Below are positions 23,715 to 31,930 of a DNA stretch of 35,386 nt, piece after piece (positions within the stretch are counted from its first letter, which is position 1; the number at the start of each line of letters is the position of its first letter). The stretch lies in the NCBI GenBank assembly GCA_012026835.1, contig VEPN01000033.1, positions 1 to 35,386 of the forward strand, in the 5' to 3' direction. A model generated the notes under the pieces. It did not search any database and was not told where the DNA came from. It saw only the letters and a program-made list of their open reading frames with translations. Position numbers and translations under genes: made by a program. The DNA is from Candidatus Methanoperedens sp. (GTDB lineage: Archaea > Halobacteriota > Methanosarcinia > Methanosarcinales > Methanoperedenaceae).

Positions 23715-25130
23715 ATGAAAGAAGAAAAACGTAATTTATTAATATATATAATAGTATTTATTGTCATGAATATTAATTTTCATGGCAGTGCATTTTCTCC
23801 TGAAAAACAGGACAATTCTCTCCAGTGGTTCCCATCTTTAGCTGCTGATAATGATACCGTGTATGTTGCATGGGCCGATGAAAGAAACGGCAATTATACG
23901 CGGATAATGAATAACCAGCCTCATAAATCCGGGGATATATACCTCTCAAAAGGAAATTTTCAGGATGGTTGGGTTTTTGATGAGAATGTCAGGATTAATG
24001 AAGTCAAGGGAACTACCGGACACGGCTCTCCCTCGATAGCAATTGATAACGATAACCTCTATGTTGTATGGGAAGATGACAGGTTCGGGTTTGAAGAACT
24101 GTATTTTACATCATCCCCGAAAAAGAACATCAAATTCAGCAAGGATTCTCAGGTTGTAGCAGAAACGGGGAGCCGGGTACTGCCTTCAATTTCGGTCCTG
24201 AACAGAACAGTATATGTTGCGATGATGAACAAGAACAACTGGGATATCGAGTTCACAGAGGGGCATCCTGTCAATGGTATGTACAGGTTCGATAAACCGA
24301 TACGAGTGAATGATGACCCCACAGGCAACTGGCACTATGCTCCTTCACTCGCAGTGGATGATGAAATAAATATGTGTATCGCATGGCTTGATGCGAGAAA
24401 TAGTGATTATGATATTTATTTCTCACATGGAATAAAAGAAAACGGGATATGGCGGTTTAGCAAAAATGTCAGGGTAAACGGTGATTCTGCGAACGCATCC
24501 CAGTACACACCTTCGGTAGCCTTTGAGAATGGAAATGCTTACCTTGCATGGTATGATGACAGGAATAAAAATTTTGATATATACTTCTCAGCGGGCAGAT
24601 TGGAAAATAATAACTGGAAATTTGAGAAAAACATCAGGGTAAATGATAAAGTGGATGGGGATCAAATGCATCCCGTCATTGCGTCTGGAGACGGCGAGAT
24701 TTTCATTGTCTGGGAAGACGGCAGGGATGGCGGCTCTGATATTTATTTCTCAAAAAGTGTAATGAAGAATGCCTCTCTTGAATTTAGCAAAAATATTAAA
24801 GTAAATGATATCAAGGGCAGGCATTACGATCCCCAGATCGCGATATCAGGTGCCAGCGTTTATGTTGTATGGCAGGCGGAAAAGATCCCGTATAACGACC
24901 CCGTATTTAAATACGAGGAATATGGGGCTGACAGGGGAGACATATATTTCTCGCAAGGAATATATGATGGTGGAAACTGGAAGTTTGGCAGGAATATAAA
25001 AGTAAATGATGATTTGACATACCCTTTTGCAAAACCTGATGTCTTATTTCTGGGTTCAGTGATTGGAACAGTCATCTTATCGATAATGCTCGTTGGCTTT
25101 CTTAAGAGGAAAAATGAAAAACGAAAGTAA
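23715..25130 (+). CDS. exported, membrane-anchored beta-propeller protein with BNR-like repeats
   Basis: 471 residues. A signal segment (LLIYIIVFIVMNINF) begins the protein, and a C-terminal span (VLFLGSVIGTVILSIMLVGF) with a basic tail anchors it outside. Between lie about seven repeats of 50-60 residues, each with P-S-hydrophobic-A, VYVAWxDxRN and DIYFSxG, then WxFxKNxRVND, resembling sialidase/BNR-type propeller blades. No catalytic residues of a sialidase are evident. It overlaps the next gene, a membrane polyferredoxin, by 17 bases, so the two are expressed together and may form an outward-facing unit. Confidence 0.82.
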   Translation: MKEEKRNLLIYIIVFIVMNINFHGSAFSPEKQDNSLQWFPSLAADNDTVYVAWADERNGNYTRIMNNQPHKSGDIYLSKGNFQDGWVFDENVRINEVKGTTGHGSPSIAIDNDNLYVVWEDDRFGFEELYFTSSPKKNIKFSKDSQVVAETGSRVLPSISVLNRTVYVAMMNKNNWDIEFTEGHPVNGMYRFDKPIRVNDDPTGNWHYAPSLAVDDEINMCIAWLDARNSDYDIYFSHGIKENGIWRFSKNVRVNGDSANASQYTPSVAFENGNAYLAWYDDRNKNFDIYFSAGRLENNNWKFEKNIRVNDKVDGDQMHPVIASGDGEIFIVWEDGRDGGSDIYFSKSVMKNASLEFSKNIKVNDIKGRHYDPQIAISGASVYVVWQAEKIPYNDPVFKYEEYGADRGDIYFSQGIYDGGNWKFGRNIKVNDDLTYPFAKPDVLFLGSVIGTVILSIMLVGFLKRKNEKRK

Positions 25131-26520
25131 TGGAGAAAATCCCCGGGTAAAAGACCTCCTGGAGTTCAATGAGATTAAATCCGTTTTCGCAAAGCGCAAA
25201 ACCCAGTTCCTCTTCCAGCTGCCGGCAGTCCTGCTTTTAATTATAGTCATATTTGCAGGCTTCTTCGGAATTCAAAACAGCAATAAGAGCCTTGCAACCA
25301 TTTCAATATGGGTTGTCTGGTGGTCGCTTCTTATAATAAGCCTGGCTCTTCTTGGAAGGGCCTGGTGCTTTATGTGTCCTTTCGGGGCAGCCGGGGACTG
25401 GGTACAGCGCCGCACTTTTTATAAGAGGATCGGCAGAGCGTTCAGTTTAAACAGGAGGTGGCCCGCTAAATTCAGGAATCTCTCCCTGGCTGCAATATTT
25501 TTTCTCGCAATCACATGGGCGGATTTCCAGTTCAACCTTGTAAATAGTCCAATGAACACTGCATACTTTATTTTTGTTTTACTCGGTCTTGTTGTAATGG
25601 TATCAATAATCTTCGAGCGCCGTACTTTTTGCAGATATGTATGCCCAATAACAGGATTAATAGGCTTATATTCAATGTTTGCTCCTTTTGAATTAAGGGC
25701 AAGGGAAAAAGAAACCTGCAAGACATGCAAAGAAAAATACTGCATCTCGGGGAATGAAAAGGGATATCCCTGCCCGGTATTTGAATATCCAGGCACAATG
25801 GAGAAAAACACTCATTGCATTCTCTGTACTGAATGTGTAAAAACCTGTCATAGAAATAACATTTCCTTTAATCTTCGCCCCTTTGCAGGAGATTTTTTGG
25901 CTATAACAAAAACCCGGATGGATGAGGGGCTCTTCGTCCTGATGCTGCTTGGAGTTACGATATTCCAGACACTGGTCATGATAAGGCCATGGGCGGGTTT
26001 CACACGGGATTTAATGATTTATACGGGCGCCAGTTACGATTCTGTTCGATTCATCTTATTTATCACAGCAGCGATTCTTCCAGTCCTGATCTATTCGATA
26101 GCAGTCGGTATTTCAAAATTGTTCAACAGGAAAATAGTTTTTAAAGACCTTTTCACAGCCTATGCCTACTCTATTATTCCTCTGGGATTGATGATGCATC
26201 TTTCCCATAACATCCGCCATTTACTGGAAGAGGGCGCAGGAATAATTTCTGTTCTTTCTGATCCATTTGGCTATGGGTGGGATTTATTCGGGACTTCAGG
26301 ATATATGCCTGGCCCGATTCTTGGTAGTAATGGTATTCTCCTTATCCAGTGGTTGCTGATGTTCATCGGGTTGGGATTTTCGGTATCTGTGGGCAGGAAT
26401 ATTTCAAGGAGGATGTTCCGGGGGAACGATTCTGCATATATCCCTGTACTGATATTCATTTTTATCTTTTTCGTGTTTAACCTCTGGGTGCTGGGGCAGC
26501 CGATAATGCATAAACACTAA
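25114..26520 (+). CDS. NapH/NosR/CcoG-like membrane polyferredoxin
   Basis: 468 residues with several spans and cysteine groups typical of the 4Fe-4S-binding membrane family: GRAWCFMCPFGAAGDW, FCRYVCPITGLIG, CKTCKEKYC and HCILCTECVKTCHRNN. The C-terminal half has additional spans with histidines (LMMHLSHNIRHLLEE) that could bind haem or metal. Relatives move electrons from quinol across the membrane to envelope reductases or help cytochrome oxidase/N2O reductase assembly. The ATG at 25114 has GAGG 4 bases upstream. Convergent with DUF63; only the stops overlap. Confidence 0.85.
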   Translation: MKNESNGENPRVKDLLEFNEIKSVFAKRKTQFLFQLPAVLLLIIVIFAGFFGIQNSNKSLATISIWVVWWSLLIISLALLGRAWCFMCPFGAAGDWVQRRTFYKRIGRAFSLNRRWPAKFRNLSLAAIFFLAITWADFQFNLVNSPMNTAYFIFVLLGLVVMVSIIFERRTFCRYVCPITGLIGLYSMFAPFELRAREKETCKTCKEKYCISGNEKGYPCPVFEYPGTMEKNTHCILCTECVKTCHRNNISFNLRPFAGDFLAITKTRMDEGLFVLMLLGVTIFQTLVMIRPWAGFTRDLMIYTGASYDSVRFILFITAAILPVLIYSIAVGISKLFNRKIVFKDLFTAYAYSIIPLGLMMHLSHNIRHLLEEGAGIISVLSDPFGYGWDLFGTSGYMPGPILGSNGILLIQWLLMFIGLGFSVSVGRNISRRMFRGNDSAYIPVLIFIFIFFVFNLWVLGQPIMHKH

Positions 26521-27353
26521 ACCCCAAAGACCATGGCAAGCAAATTCCTTGCACCCATAGAGAAGCCAAGAACGATCAACGTCAATGTCAGCATGTACTT
26601 CTCATCCTTATTTTCATCTGTCTTTGAATCTTTTTCAAGCAGCAGGATTATCAATAAGACCAAGATCAAAGATAAGGGTATCAACACGATCCCTGTTCCA
26701 AAAATTGAGGCAAGAAGGGAGCTGAATGGATGTTTGTTCGTATATCCCAGCATATCCACACCTATATATGTTGTGAACGAATCAAGTAAAAACGAAAAGA
26801 TAGCAAATGAATACATCCTGCTGCGAAGATAGGTCATGCGAATCACAGGTGATACTCTCCTGATGAATTCGGTCACAACTATAGATGGGACCAGGCTGTA
26901 CACCAGGATATCGAGATTCCAGCCATATGAATTATTATAAACAAGGAAAACAACGCCCGCTAACGATAATACCACCCCGGCGATAGCATATACACGGAGA
27001 TAATTTTCTATTTTCCGGATTTTCTCAAGATATCTCGTTAAGAGAAGGATTCCGAAACATATCGCAAATATCACGAAATAAATGAGAGGCGTAATAAAAA
27101 AATATTTGACAGGTGGGTTGAGAATATTTGCATCCTCAATTACCCTGAATACTGAACCCATGAAAATATATGGAATCGTGGCAATGACAAATTCTTCATC
27201 AATTTTGATTCTCAATTTATTCAATAGTTTCAGGACAGCATAAACTCCTGCAAATAAGATAATGACATAGGTGATCATGTCAATATGATTGTAGCTGGTA
27301 TCGTTAATGATGCCTTCTATATAATTCCTCTTTATGAAATCGATTAAATCCAT
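26517..27353 (-). CDS. DUF63 family archaeal membrane protein
   Basis: 278 residues and about eight spans. Features of DUF63 are the N-terminal YNHIDMITYVIILFAGVYA, then PYIFMGSVFRVIEDANI and the tyrosine/proline-rich KYFFITPLIYFVIFAI. Function is unknown although the family is widespread in archaea. It is the last gene of the minus-strand run, 7 bases after archaeosortase A, so it may take part in the same envelope process. Confidence 0.85.
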   Translation of the reverse strand: MDLIDFIKRNYIEGIINDTSYNHIDMITYVIILFAGVYAVLKLLNKLRIKIDEEFVIATIPYIFMGSVFRVIEDANILNPPVKYFFITPLIYFVIFAICFGILLLTRYLEKIRKIENYLRVYAIAGVVLSLAGVVFLVYNNSYGWNLDILVYSLVPSIVVTEFIRRVSPVIRMTYLRSRMYSFAIFSFLLDSFTTYIGVDMLGYTNKHPFSSLLASIFGTGIVLIPLSLILVLLIILLLEKDSKTDENKDEKYMLTLTLIVLGFSMGARNLLAMVFGV

Positions 27354-27360
27354 ATCAATT

Positions 27361-28164
27361 TCACCTCATGGACAGCCTGCGAAGTTCCATTTTCATCATC
27401 TTCACGATACCATCTATCATATCTGAAACCTCTGGAAGCATTTTAAGGACCATGTATGATATCAACATTAAAGCAAGTATCGAGCCCGCCTTGGTAATAA
27501 TATGCTCTGAGATATGAAAACTTTCATCAGGCGTGCCAAACCAGCTAAGCCCGTATGCTGAGGCCGTAAAAGAAACTCGCAGGATATTCAGGACATAAAT
27601 AACAGGCACAGAGATCATAAACGCCCTGAGTTTTTGCACAGCAGGCGCACCTGTGGCTGAAATGATCCCCATGAACAGGGCTATGCTCTCAATGGCTGTA
27701 CATGCAAGTATTATTTCAACAAGCATACCGTTAACAGCAAGCTGGTTCCAGGCTACCTGTACAACAGGGAACCCGAATGTTTCGGTGATCCATGTTGCCT
27801 GATTTGTAACGACTGATATTATTGCTATATTCAAAGGCCCTACTTCTGCAAAGAGGAAATATATCAGACCCCCGACTGAAGCAGCCCTTGATAGCGATAT
27901 AAGAATCTCTCCCTGGCCTCCTTCTTTTCCATTCCTTGCCTGGAAGGTTATTCTCGCAATGAAAATACACATTATGGCAGCAATAGTAACTAAAAACGCA
28001 TTAAAATAATCCTGTACCCTGATATATGCTTCAGGCTGCAAAAACCAGTAGATCGACAGGAAAATCCATCCCAGCCCTGCAAAAATGAATCTTGAATTAT
28101 AAGCTCTGGGGAGCGCTGATGCTGTTGCCAGCAGGCCGAGGGATATCCAGAGAGCTGCAATCAC
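27361..28164 (-). CDS. artA: archaeosortase A
   Basis: 267 residues and about eight spans. The exosortase/archaeosortase catalytic set is visible: Cys155 in LACTAIESIALFMG, Arg196 in LNILRVSF and His221 in HISEHII. ArtA removes C-terminal PGF-CTERM anchors from surface proteins and replaces them with a lipid. It starts with GTG, and GTGA overlaps the stop of the ICMT-like gene, so the two are translationally coupled. No PGF-CTERM protein is seen in the window; substrates are elsewhere. Confidence 0.92.
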   Translation of the reverse strand: MIAALWISLGLLATASALPRAYNSRFIFAGLGWIFLSIYWFLQPEAYIRVQDYFNAFLVTIAAIMCIFIARITFQARNGKEGGQGEILISLSRAASVGGLIYFLFAEVGPLNIAIISVVTNQATWITETFGFPVVQVAWNQLAVNGMLVEIILACTAIESIALFMGIISATGAPAVQKLRAFMISVPVIYVLNILRVSFTASAYGLSWFGTPDESFHISEHIITKAGSILALMLISYMVLKMLPEVSDMIDGIVKMMKMELRRLSMR

Positions 28165-28934
28165 GGTACAGCCTGCCCTTTTTTTGTTATCGAAGGAAAG
28201 AACATGGGCGTTCGGCTCTCATACTCCTGATATCTTTCACCGAATGTCTCTCTTGCCTCTCCTTCTTCTCTTTTCGCAAGCCTGTAGTACATTATAATAA
28301 GAACAGGCCACATGGCAACAGTGATTATGGTTGGCCACTGGATAAGCAGCCCCGCAGTTATTATTATAAGCCCGAGGTACTGGGGATGCCTGACATACCT
28401 GTAAATGCCTCCGGTTACAAGTCCCCCGCGGGAAGCATGTATCATGCTCCAGCCCCTTGACATCAGGAATAATCCGAGGAATATAACAGCGCTGCTTGTC
28501 ACCATCACAAATGCCCACCCAGCTTCCATGCTCATTACACCTGCTTTAGAAAGGAATACGCCGAGCAGATGCCCCTGCGCATGTCCGAAAGACAGATTCA
28601 CCCCGAACAGCGAGGAGAGCACATAGATTGTCAGCGGGAAACCGTACATTTCGGAGAACAGCGCAATTATGAACGCCTCGTATATTCCTAGGGTTCTCCA
28701 GTTCTGTTTCTTCAGCGGGGTAAGGAAGCTTAACACGAAGACCGAAAAGATACCGATGCTAAGAAGTGTTGCTGCCCAGTTACCATAAGCGTTTCCTGTC
28801 AGGTCATGATGATTTCCGCCTTCAATATTTTCAGGTTTTTCAAAACCAAGAAGGATAGAAAGACCCGAGATGAGAATTAAAACCATGAGCAGGATGAATC
28901 CGGCCGAAATAATATCTCTTAAGATTTTTCTCGT
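28161..28934 (-). CDS. integral-membrane methyltransferase, ICMT/PEMT (NnrU-like) family
   Basis: About 257 residues. The C-terminal SAM-binding part GGIYRYVRHPQYLGLIIITA followed by KREEGEARETFGERYQEY is diagnostic of isoprenylcysteine carboxyl/phospholipid methyltransferases. The first usual start is ATG 28886, but this cuts into the first span. The frame continues upstream with TRKILRDIISAGFILL, and ACG at 28934 has GGTGG 6 bases upstream. I give the longer form. Substrate unknown; coupling to archaeosortase suggests a lipid or C-terminal anchor. Function by analogy only. Confidence 0.8.
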   Translation of the reverse strand, partial: TRKILRDIISAGFILLMVLILISGLSILLGFEKPENIEGGNHHDLTGNAYGNWAATLLSIGIFSVFVLSFLTPLKKQNWRTLGIYEAFIIALFSEMYGFPLTIYVLSSLFGVNLSFGHAQGHLLGVFLSKAGVMSMEAGWAFVMVTSSAVIFLGLFLMSRGWSMIHASRGGLVTGGIYRYVRHPQYLGLIIITAGLLIQWPTIITVAMWPVLIIMYYRLAKREEGEARETFGERYQEYESRTPMFFPSITKKGQAVP

Positions 28935-28936
28935 AA

Positions 28937-29452
28937 TTATCCACCTATGCTTTTTACGGCTTCATCGATGAGCTCTGAACGGTATATCCTGTCCTGGTTG
29001 CTGATGGCTATCCAGATAACAAGATTGTTTTTCGAGTAATAGTAGTGATACCCCCCGCCGCCTTCAGTATAGTATATTTTCAGTCCATCTATTTTTAAGA
29101 CTTCCGGAATACTGAACATACCACCTACGCCCATGCCTCTTGTCATGTTGTCTACCTTTTCGGTTGCCTTCTTTTCCGTATCTGCTGCTGTTATAGAAAC
29201 TGTCGCTCTGTTGCCTGCGCTGTTTCTGTATTGAGCTACGTGGGCTTGATCCGGGCTGACATTATCCTTTGCAGAGTGCGAATTTTGTATCTCACGAACT
29301 GCCACCTCGCCCTCCCTGTGGAGTTTAAGTTCCATGTCGCCGAGTTTCTCAGGAAAAAGTGGTTTCTGGCCAAGGGATAAAAGTACTGCTGATGCAATTA
29401 TAATTATAGCAAGAACCGCTATCAAAAAAATACCATTTTTTTTCTGTTTCAT
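28937..29452 (-). CDS. anchored paralog 1 of the LGDM family, function unknown
   Basis: 171 residues: one N-terminal span (FLIAVLAIIIIASAVLLSLG) and an outside domain starting LFPEKLGDMELKLHREGEVA. The domain is shared with the two genes upstream: LGDM followed by a glycine-rich helix start, then a YRNSAGNRATVSI-like strand and IDGLKIYYTEG...YHYYYSKNNLVIWIAI. I see no cysteines for haem or metal. The start resembles weakly the EpsI/DUF3485 or DUF6599 type, but I do not claim membership. It follows paralog 2 after 4 bases. Confidence 0.75.
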   Translation of the reverse strand: MKQKKNGIFLIAVLAIIIIASAVLLSLGQKPLFPEKLGDMELKLHREGEVAVREIQNSHSAKDNVSPDQAHVAQYRNSAGNRATVSITAADTEKKATEKVDNMTRGMGVGGMFSIPEVLKIDGLKIYYTEGGGGYHYYYSKNNLVIWIAISNQDRIYRSELIDEAVKSIGG

Positions 29453-29456
29453 TGCA

Positions 29457-29981
29457 TTAAATCCGTTTTATAGACTCTTTTACGAAGTTAAGCCTGTAAG
29501 CTTCGTCCGGGTTATCTACCTGTATCCAGAACAACATTTTATCTTTGGCATAAAAGTAATGATACAGGCCAACCTCCGGTTTTCCGCTCACAAAGTAAAC
29601 CGTGATACCTTCTATATTCATAGGCGTGGAATCACTGAACATGCCTGATTTTCCAACCCTGCTGTTCATAGATTCAAGAAGGGATGCTGCTTCTTCCCTG
29701 GTTTTTGACTCGGATACCCAGAACTTGGCTTTGCTGGCAGGTGTACTCCTGTAGTTAGCTATATAGGCGGCCTCGATTTTTACATCGGGACTATTGCCAT
29801 GCAGTCCCATTACCTCATTCATGGCTGTATCCCCGTCCCTGTAGAGAGCTATTGTCATATCACCCAGTTTTTCAGGGAAAATGCCGTAGGGGTTCTGCGT
29901 TTCCAGGTACAGGAATGCAGTAACAGCTATAACAGCGATTATAAATATTGCAAGGTATATTTCAGATTTATTTTTCCTCAT
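29457..29981 (-). CDS. anchored paralog 2 of the LGDM family, function unknown
   Basis: 174 residues with an N-terminal span (IYLAIFIIAVIAVTAFLYL) and an outside domain FPEKLGDMTIALYRDGDTAM, then YIANYRSTPASKAKFWVSES and VGLYHYFYAKDKMLFWIQVD. It is clearly related to paralogs 1 and 3 along the whole length, so the three arose by tandem duplication. GGTGAG precedes its ATG. Confidence 0.75.
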   Translation of the reverse strand: MRKNKSEIYLAIFIIAVIAVTAFLYLETQNPYGIFPEKLGDMTIALYRDGDTAMNEVMGLHGNSPDVKIEAAYIANYRSTPASKAKFWVSESKTREEAASLLESMNSRVGKSGMFSDSTPMNIEGITVYFVSGKPEVGLYHYFYAKDKMLFWIQVDNPDEAYRLNFVKESIKRI

Positions 29982-29989
29982 GGTCTCAC

Positions 29990-30580
29990 CTATATGTCTA
30001 TTACCGCCTGCTTCACAATCGACATTTGGTAGCCCGTATCAGGAGAATCAAAAATTATCCAGTAAACTCTCCCCATCTTATAATCCATCTTAAAATAATA
30101 GTAGTTGTATGCATTATTTGCTATAATCATATATACTTCAGGCTTCACAAACTCCATAACGTCTACTTTTACGGGTTTCGTATTGTTCCCCATATCATTA
30201 TCGCTATGCCCTTTATGCGACTCCGTCTGGCCCACATCACCTGAGTATTCATGTCCTTCGTGTCCTGTTGAAGCTCCCAACCCTGAATTCATTTCATTGA
30301 ATGCATCGTTTGCGATGTTATGATCCGGAGCCTCGGCAACCCAGATACGCATGGTAGCGTTCCTGCTTCTGTACTCTGCTGAATAAGCTTTTGCCAGTGG
30401 TATGTCCTTTAGCCCGTACATATTCGAGATCTGCTGGGCAGCAACTTCCCCGGTTTCATATCTGGCCAAAGTCATGTCACCCAATCTTTCAGTAAAGATG
30501 CTTTTTCTGCTATCCGATAGGTACAGGAAAGATACTGACAGCACAGCAGCCACGATAATTACTATATATATTTTTTTCAT
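29990..30580 (-). CDS. anchored paralog 3 of the LGDM family with histidine-rich insert
   Basis: 196 residues. The N-terminal span (IYIVIIVAAVLSVSFLYL) is followed by FTERLGDMTLARYETGEVAA and the paralog strands YRSRNATMRIWVAEA and YNYYYFKMDYKMGRVYWIIF. Unlike the others it carries an insert of about 30 residues with HEGHE and SHKGHSDND, rich in His and Asp, which could bind copper or another metal. AGGAG lies 5 bases before the ATG. It is the first of the three tandem copies. Confidence 0.77.
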   Translation of the reverse strand: MKKIYIVIIVAAVLSVSFLYLSDSRKSIFTERLGDMTLARYETGEVAAQQISNMYGLKDIPLAKAYSAEYRSRNATMRIWVAEAPDHNIANDAFNEMNSGLGASTGHEGHEYSGDVGQTESHKGHSDNDMGNNTKPVKVDVMEFVKPEVYMIIANNAYNYYYFKMDYKMGRVYWIIFDSPDTGYQMSIVKQAVIDI

Positions 30581-30589
30581 AATCTCCTG

Positions 30590-31084
30590 TTATACCATAG
30601 TTTTTTTTGCTTCTGCAATAATCACTTTATCTTTTAAGATGGCCCTTGCAATATACGCGCTACCGACCAGGTTAGCCAGTAATCCAATTATGATTATGGC
30701 GTCTTTATACTGGATAAGGAATGATGATGCTGCAAGAATAAAACCAACTGTAGGCAACACGTCACTCACATGATGCAAGCAGCATGCCAACATCGTAAAC
30801 GATGAAGTAGCTGAGCCTGCTACACCCATCTTTTCAGAGCCACGTAATTTATTCTCCGTGGTCAGATTCCTATGGTGTCTGAAAAGCCCCATTTGCACGC
30901 TAACTGCCAGGGGGATAATGTACACAAATATCCCATTAGTAAGAAATATCTGATACCCTTTCTCAAATGAGCCTTCTGCTAAGGATGCAATTGAGATATT
31001 AAAAACGATTACAAATATCCCGACGATCGCTCCAAAAGCAAAGGGATTTTTTAATATGTTCTTGATGGTTTGTTTTCCTGACAT
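30590..31084 (-). CDS. four-span membrane protein with CCLHHVSDVLP motif
   Basis: 164 residues and about four spans. Between spans two and three is SSFTMLACCLHHVSDVLPTV, a CCxHHxxDxxP motif placed at the membrane edge; two Cys and two His so close together strongly suggest metal binding. I recall similar motifs in unnamed membrane proteins near copper and cytochrome genes but cannot name the family. It starts 1 base after the lipoprotein stop and lies in the YHS-led operon. Confidence 0.75.
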   Translation of the reverse strand: MSGKQTIKNILKNPFAFGAIVGIFVIVFNISIASLAEGSFEKGYQIFLTNGIFVYIIPLAVSVQMGLFRHHRNLTTENKLRGSEKMGVAGSATSSFTMLACCLHHVSDVLPTVGFILAASSFLIQYKDAIIIIGLLANLVGSAYIARAILKDKVIIAEAKKTMV

Positions 31085-31085
31085 T

Positions 31086-31553
31086 TTACACTTGCCATTT
31101 TAAGACTCTTTCTTTTACTCCTGCAACATCCTGAATAACAAGTTCAAAACCTGCCCGATCATCAAATTTCGGGAATTTAAGGGTGCCTTCAAAATGATGT
31201 CCTCCGATGCCTCCATCCCATGATTCTGGTTTGATTGCGTTCCCTGTACTGTCGCGAATGTATGATATCTTGGTCATATCATAATCCAGCGAGCCTGAAT
31301 GAGTATCCATTTTAATATCAAAGGCATTATTTCCAAGATATACGGCAGTGATGGTCACTCCCGCCTCTGAATTTTCTCTCTGCTGTGATGAATCTGTGGT
31401 AGATGTTTTATCTACAGTAGCTGTTTTATCTACAACTGCTGTTTTATCTACAGTAGCTGGTTGTTCAGTTTTAGGCTCATTGCTTGATAAACATCCGCTT
31501 ACTGCTGCTGTAATCAAAACCAATAGTGCAATTATAATACCTGTTTTTCTCAT
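31086..31553 (-). CDS. exported lipoprotein with VDKTA repeats
   Basis: 155 residues. A signal peptide ends in a lipobox VSGC (Cys about residue 21). A tandem repeat linker (VDKTAVVDKTATVDKTST) follows, then a compact beta domain with ITAVYLGNNAFDIKMDTHSG and GGIGGHHFEGTLKFP. The HSG and GGHHFEG histidines may bind metal. I do not recognise the family. GAGGA lies 7 bases before the ATG. It lies between a small membrane protein and the CCLHH protein. Confidence 0.78.
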   Translation of the reverse strand: MRKTGIIIALLVLITAAVSGCLSSNEPKTEQPATVDKTAVVDKTATVDKTSTTDSSQQRENSEAGVTITAVYLGNNAFDIKMDTHSGSLDYDMTKISYIRDSTGNAIKPESWDGGIGGHHFEGTLKFPKFDDRAGFELVIQDVAGVKERVLKWQV

Positions 31554-31665
31554 GTAAGTTCCTCTCTTTTAATGTCCCGAAAAAAAGTATGTTCTGCGGG
31601 ACGCCTGCAAGCCATAGAATCCCGAGCAGCACAAGTGATATCAGGCAGCCGAGCACCGTCATCAA
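31477..31665 (-). CDS. small single-span membrane protein
   Basis: A frame of up to 62 codons whose first 35 residues matter: MTVLGCLISLVLLGILWLAG is a clear span, and the tail overlaps the lipoprotein gene. Starts are TTG 31665 or ATG 31662. Before it the same frame continues as far as the YHS stop with a histidine-containing NHRHT, reminding of DUF2933-like small proteins that have a His motif before a single span. Probably real because it fills the only gap in an otherwise tight operon. Confidence 0.5.
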   Translation of the reverse strand: MMTVLGCLISLVLLGILWLAGVPQNILFFGTLKERNLHEKNRYYNCTIGFDYSSSKRMFIKQ

Positions 31666-31707
31666 TGTGTGCCTGTGATTGCTGCGAGCCCCCTCTATTT
31701 GAATATG

Positions 31708-31899
31708 TTACCAGAACTTCCACCATGGTTTTTTCTCACCCATACCCACGGGTCCATTTTTCAGGTATTTTTCAGGCTCTGAATCAAACGCTTTCTTGCA
31801 TCCGGGAGCGCAGAAATAATATGTCTTTCCCTTATATTCTGATTTGTACTGTGCTGTGTTCTCATCAACCTGCATTCCACACATAGGGTCTATTTGCAT
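31708..31899 (-). CDS. YHS-domain metal-binding protein
   Basis: 63 residues, a stand-alone YHS/TRASH domain: DPMCGMQVDENTA, then GKTYYFCAPGCKKAFDSEPE. It is related to the N-terminal domain of the CopA in this window. Such small proteins bind Cu(I) or similar soft metals in the cytoplasm. GGAGG lies 7 bases before the ATG, and the palindromic operator and a TATA box lie about 35-60 bases upstream. It leads the ten-gene run down to DUF63. Confidence 0.9.
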   Translation of the reverse strand: MQIDPMCGMQVDENTAQYKSEYKGKTYYFCAPGCKKAFDSEPEKYLKNGPVGMGEKKPWWKFW

Positions 31900-31930
31900 A
31901 ATTTGTCCTCCATTTTTAAATGTGGCTTAA

